14,485 bases of DNA from Pedosphaera sp. (GTDB lineage Bacteria; Verrucomicrobiota; Verrucomicrobiia; Limisphaerales; SXTU01): the NCBI GenBank assembly GCA_009695395.1, contig SIBB01000043.1:1-14485 (forward strand), in the 5' to 3' direction. The notes under the pieces are model-generated. The model was not told the DNA's origin. It saw nothing but the letters and a program-made list of their open reading frames with translations, and searched no databases. Positions 14,220 to 14,485 of the stretch are shown here, in pieces; the first letter of the stretch is position 1, and each line of letters starts with the position of its first letter. The position numbers and the translations under genes were made by a program.

Positions 14220-14485
14220 TTGCCGGCGGTGAGCTTTTCAGCAATCAGTTCGACTCCGCAGAGGAGCGGCCCGGCCAGAGTTCCGGGCGTGCGGGTGAGC
14301 GTGATCTTCAAGTCCTTTTCGATGACGACGCCCTTAAACTCCTTCACCACCCCGCGCTGAGCACCACCGGCGACACTGATGATGTCGAACTTCTCCAGCA
14401 CGGACCGGCCCTGCAAGGCCACGCCAAAGACGCGCTGCCCCGGCTTCAAGTCCTCCGGCTCGGCAAAGTGCAGCCGAATCGTATA
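14216..14485 (-). CDS. Malectin-like domain protein, C-terminal end only
   Basis: Only the last 89 residues are in the window; the 5' part lies beyond the right edge. The visible part begins YTIRLHFAEPEDLKPGQ, followed by RVFGVALQGRSVLEKFDI, GVVKEFKGVVIEKDLKITL and GPLLCGVELIAE. This is the C-terminal half of a malectin-type beta-sandwich, a carbohydrate-binding fold common in large proteins of Planctomycetota and Verrucomicrobiota. The Y-T-(I/V)-R-L-H-F-A-E strand is the clearest signature. What precedes it cannot be seen, so the overall function is open. It overlaps the next gene by 4 bp (ATGA). Confidence 0.8.
   Translation of the reverse strand, partial: YTIRLHFAEPEDLKPGQRVFGVALQGRSVLEKFDIISVAGGAQRGVVKEFKGVVIEKDLKITLTRTPGTLAGPLLCGVELIAEKLTAGK

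Noticed and set aside
1..14485. CRISPR array, tRNA or rRNA genes
   Set aside because: No regularly spaced direct repeats, cloverleaf sequences or rRNA-like stretches were noticed on either strand.

Overview
This window is a GC-rich stretch in which every supportable gene lies on the minus strand. It carries most of a type II secretion system (T2SS) operon. I infer a member of the Verrucomicrobiota or a close PVC-group relative. The reasons are a malectin-domain protein next to the operon, a GxxExxY protein with its typical 'ACACAGATG' flanks, and short dispersed palindromic repeats that run through genes. No rRNA or marker gene is present, so this placement is an inference.

Layout in the direction of transcription, right to left: the 3' end of a malectin-like domain gene (14216-14485); an unrecognised protein with two membrane segments, coupled to it by an ATGA overlap (13023-14219); a 111-bp gap; gspE ATPase (11247-12911); a GxxExxY PD-(D/E)XK-type cassette flanked by inverted repeats (10807-11229); gspF platform protein (9576-10778); a 277-bp intergenic region with a hairpin and repeats; gspG major pseudopilin; gspH, gspI, gspJ and gspK minor pseudopilins; gspL; a GspM/PilO protein fused to a GspC/PilP-like domain; and gspD secretin, which runs off the left edge. 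Neighbouring genes from gspG onward mostly overlap or are separated by a few bases (GTGA overlaps at H/I and L/M, GTGGCTGA at K/L), which fits one polycistronic unit.

How it works together (known for the family): GspE powers assembly of a GspG pseudopilus, tipped by GspH, I, J and K, on the inner-membrane platform GspF-GspL-GspM. The pseudopilus pushes folded substrates through the GspD outer-membrane channel. The HR domain normally found on GspC links platform to secretin. Here no separate gspC is seen, and a similar domain appears to be fused to GspM. A prepilin peptidase (GspO) must be encoded elsewhere.

Unusual points: the GspD part in the window has an N0-like domain followed by nine N-type repeats, where classical GspD has three (N1-N3), and the secretin core still lies outside the window. 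The order L-M/C-D matches pilM-N-O-P-Q, with M+N and O+P fused. A GxxExxY cassette sits exactly between gspE and gspF. Small dispersed repeats seem to have been read through in frame into GspL and into the leader peptides of GspI and GspJ, and an inverted repeat surrounds the start of gspK.
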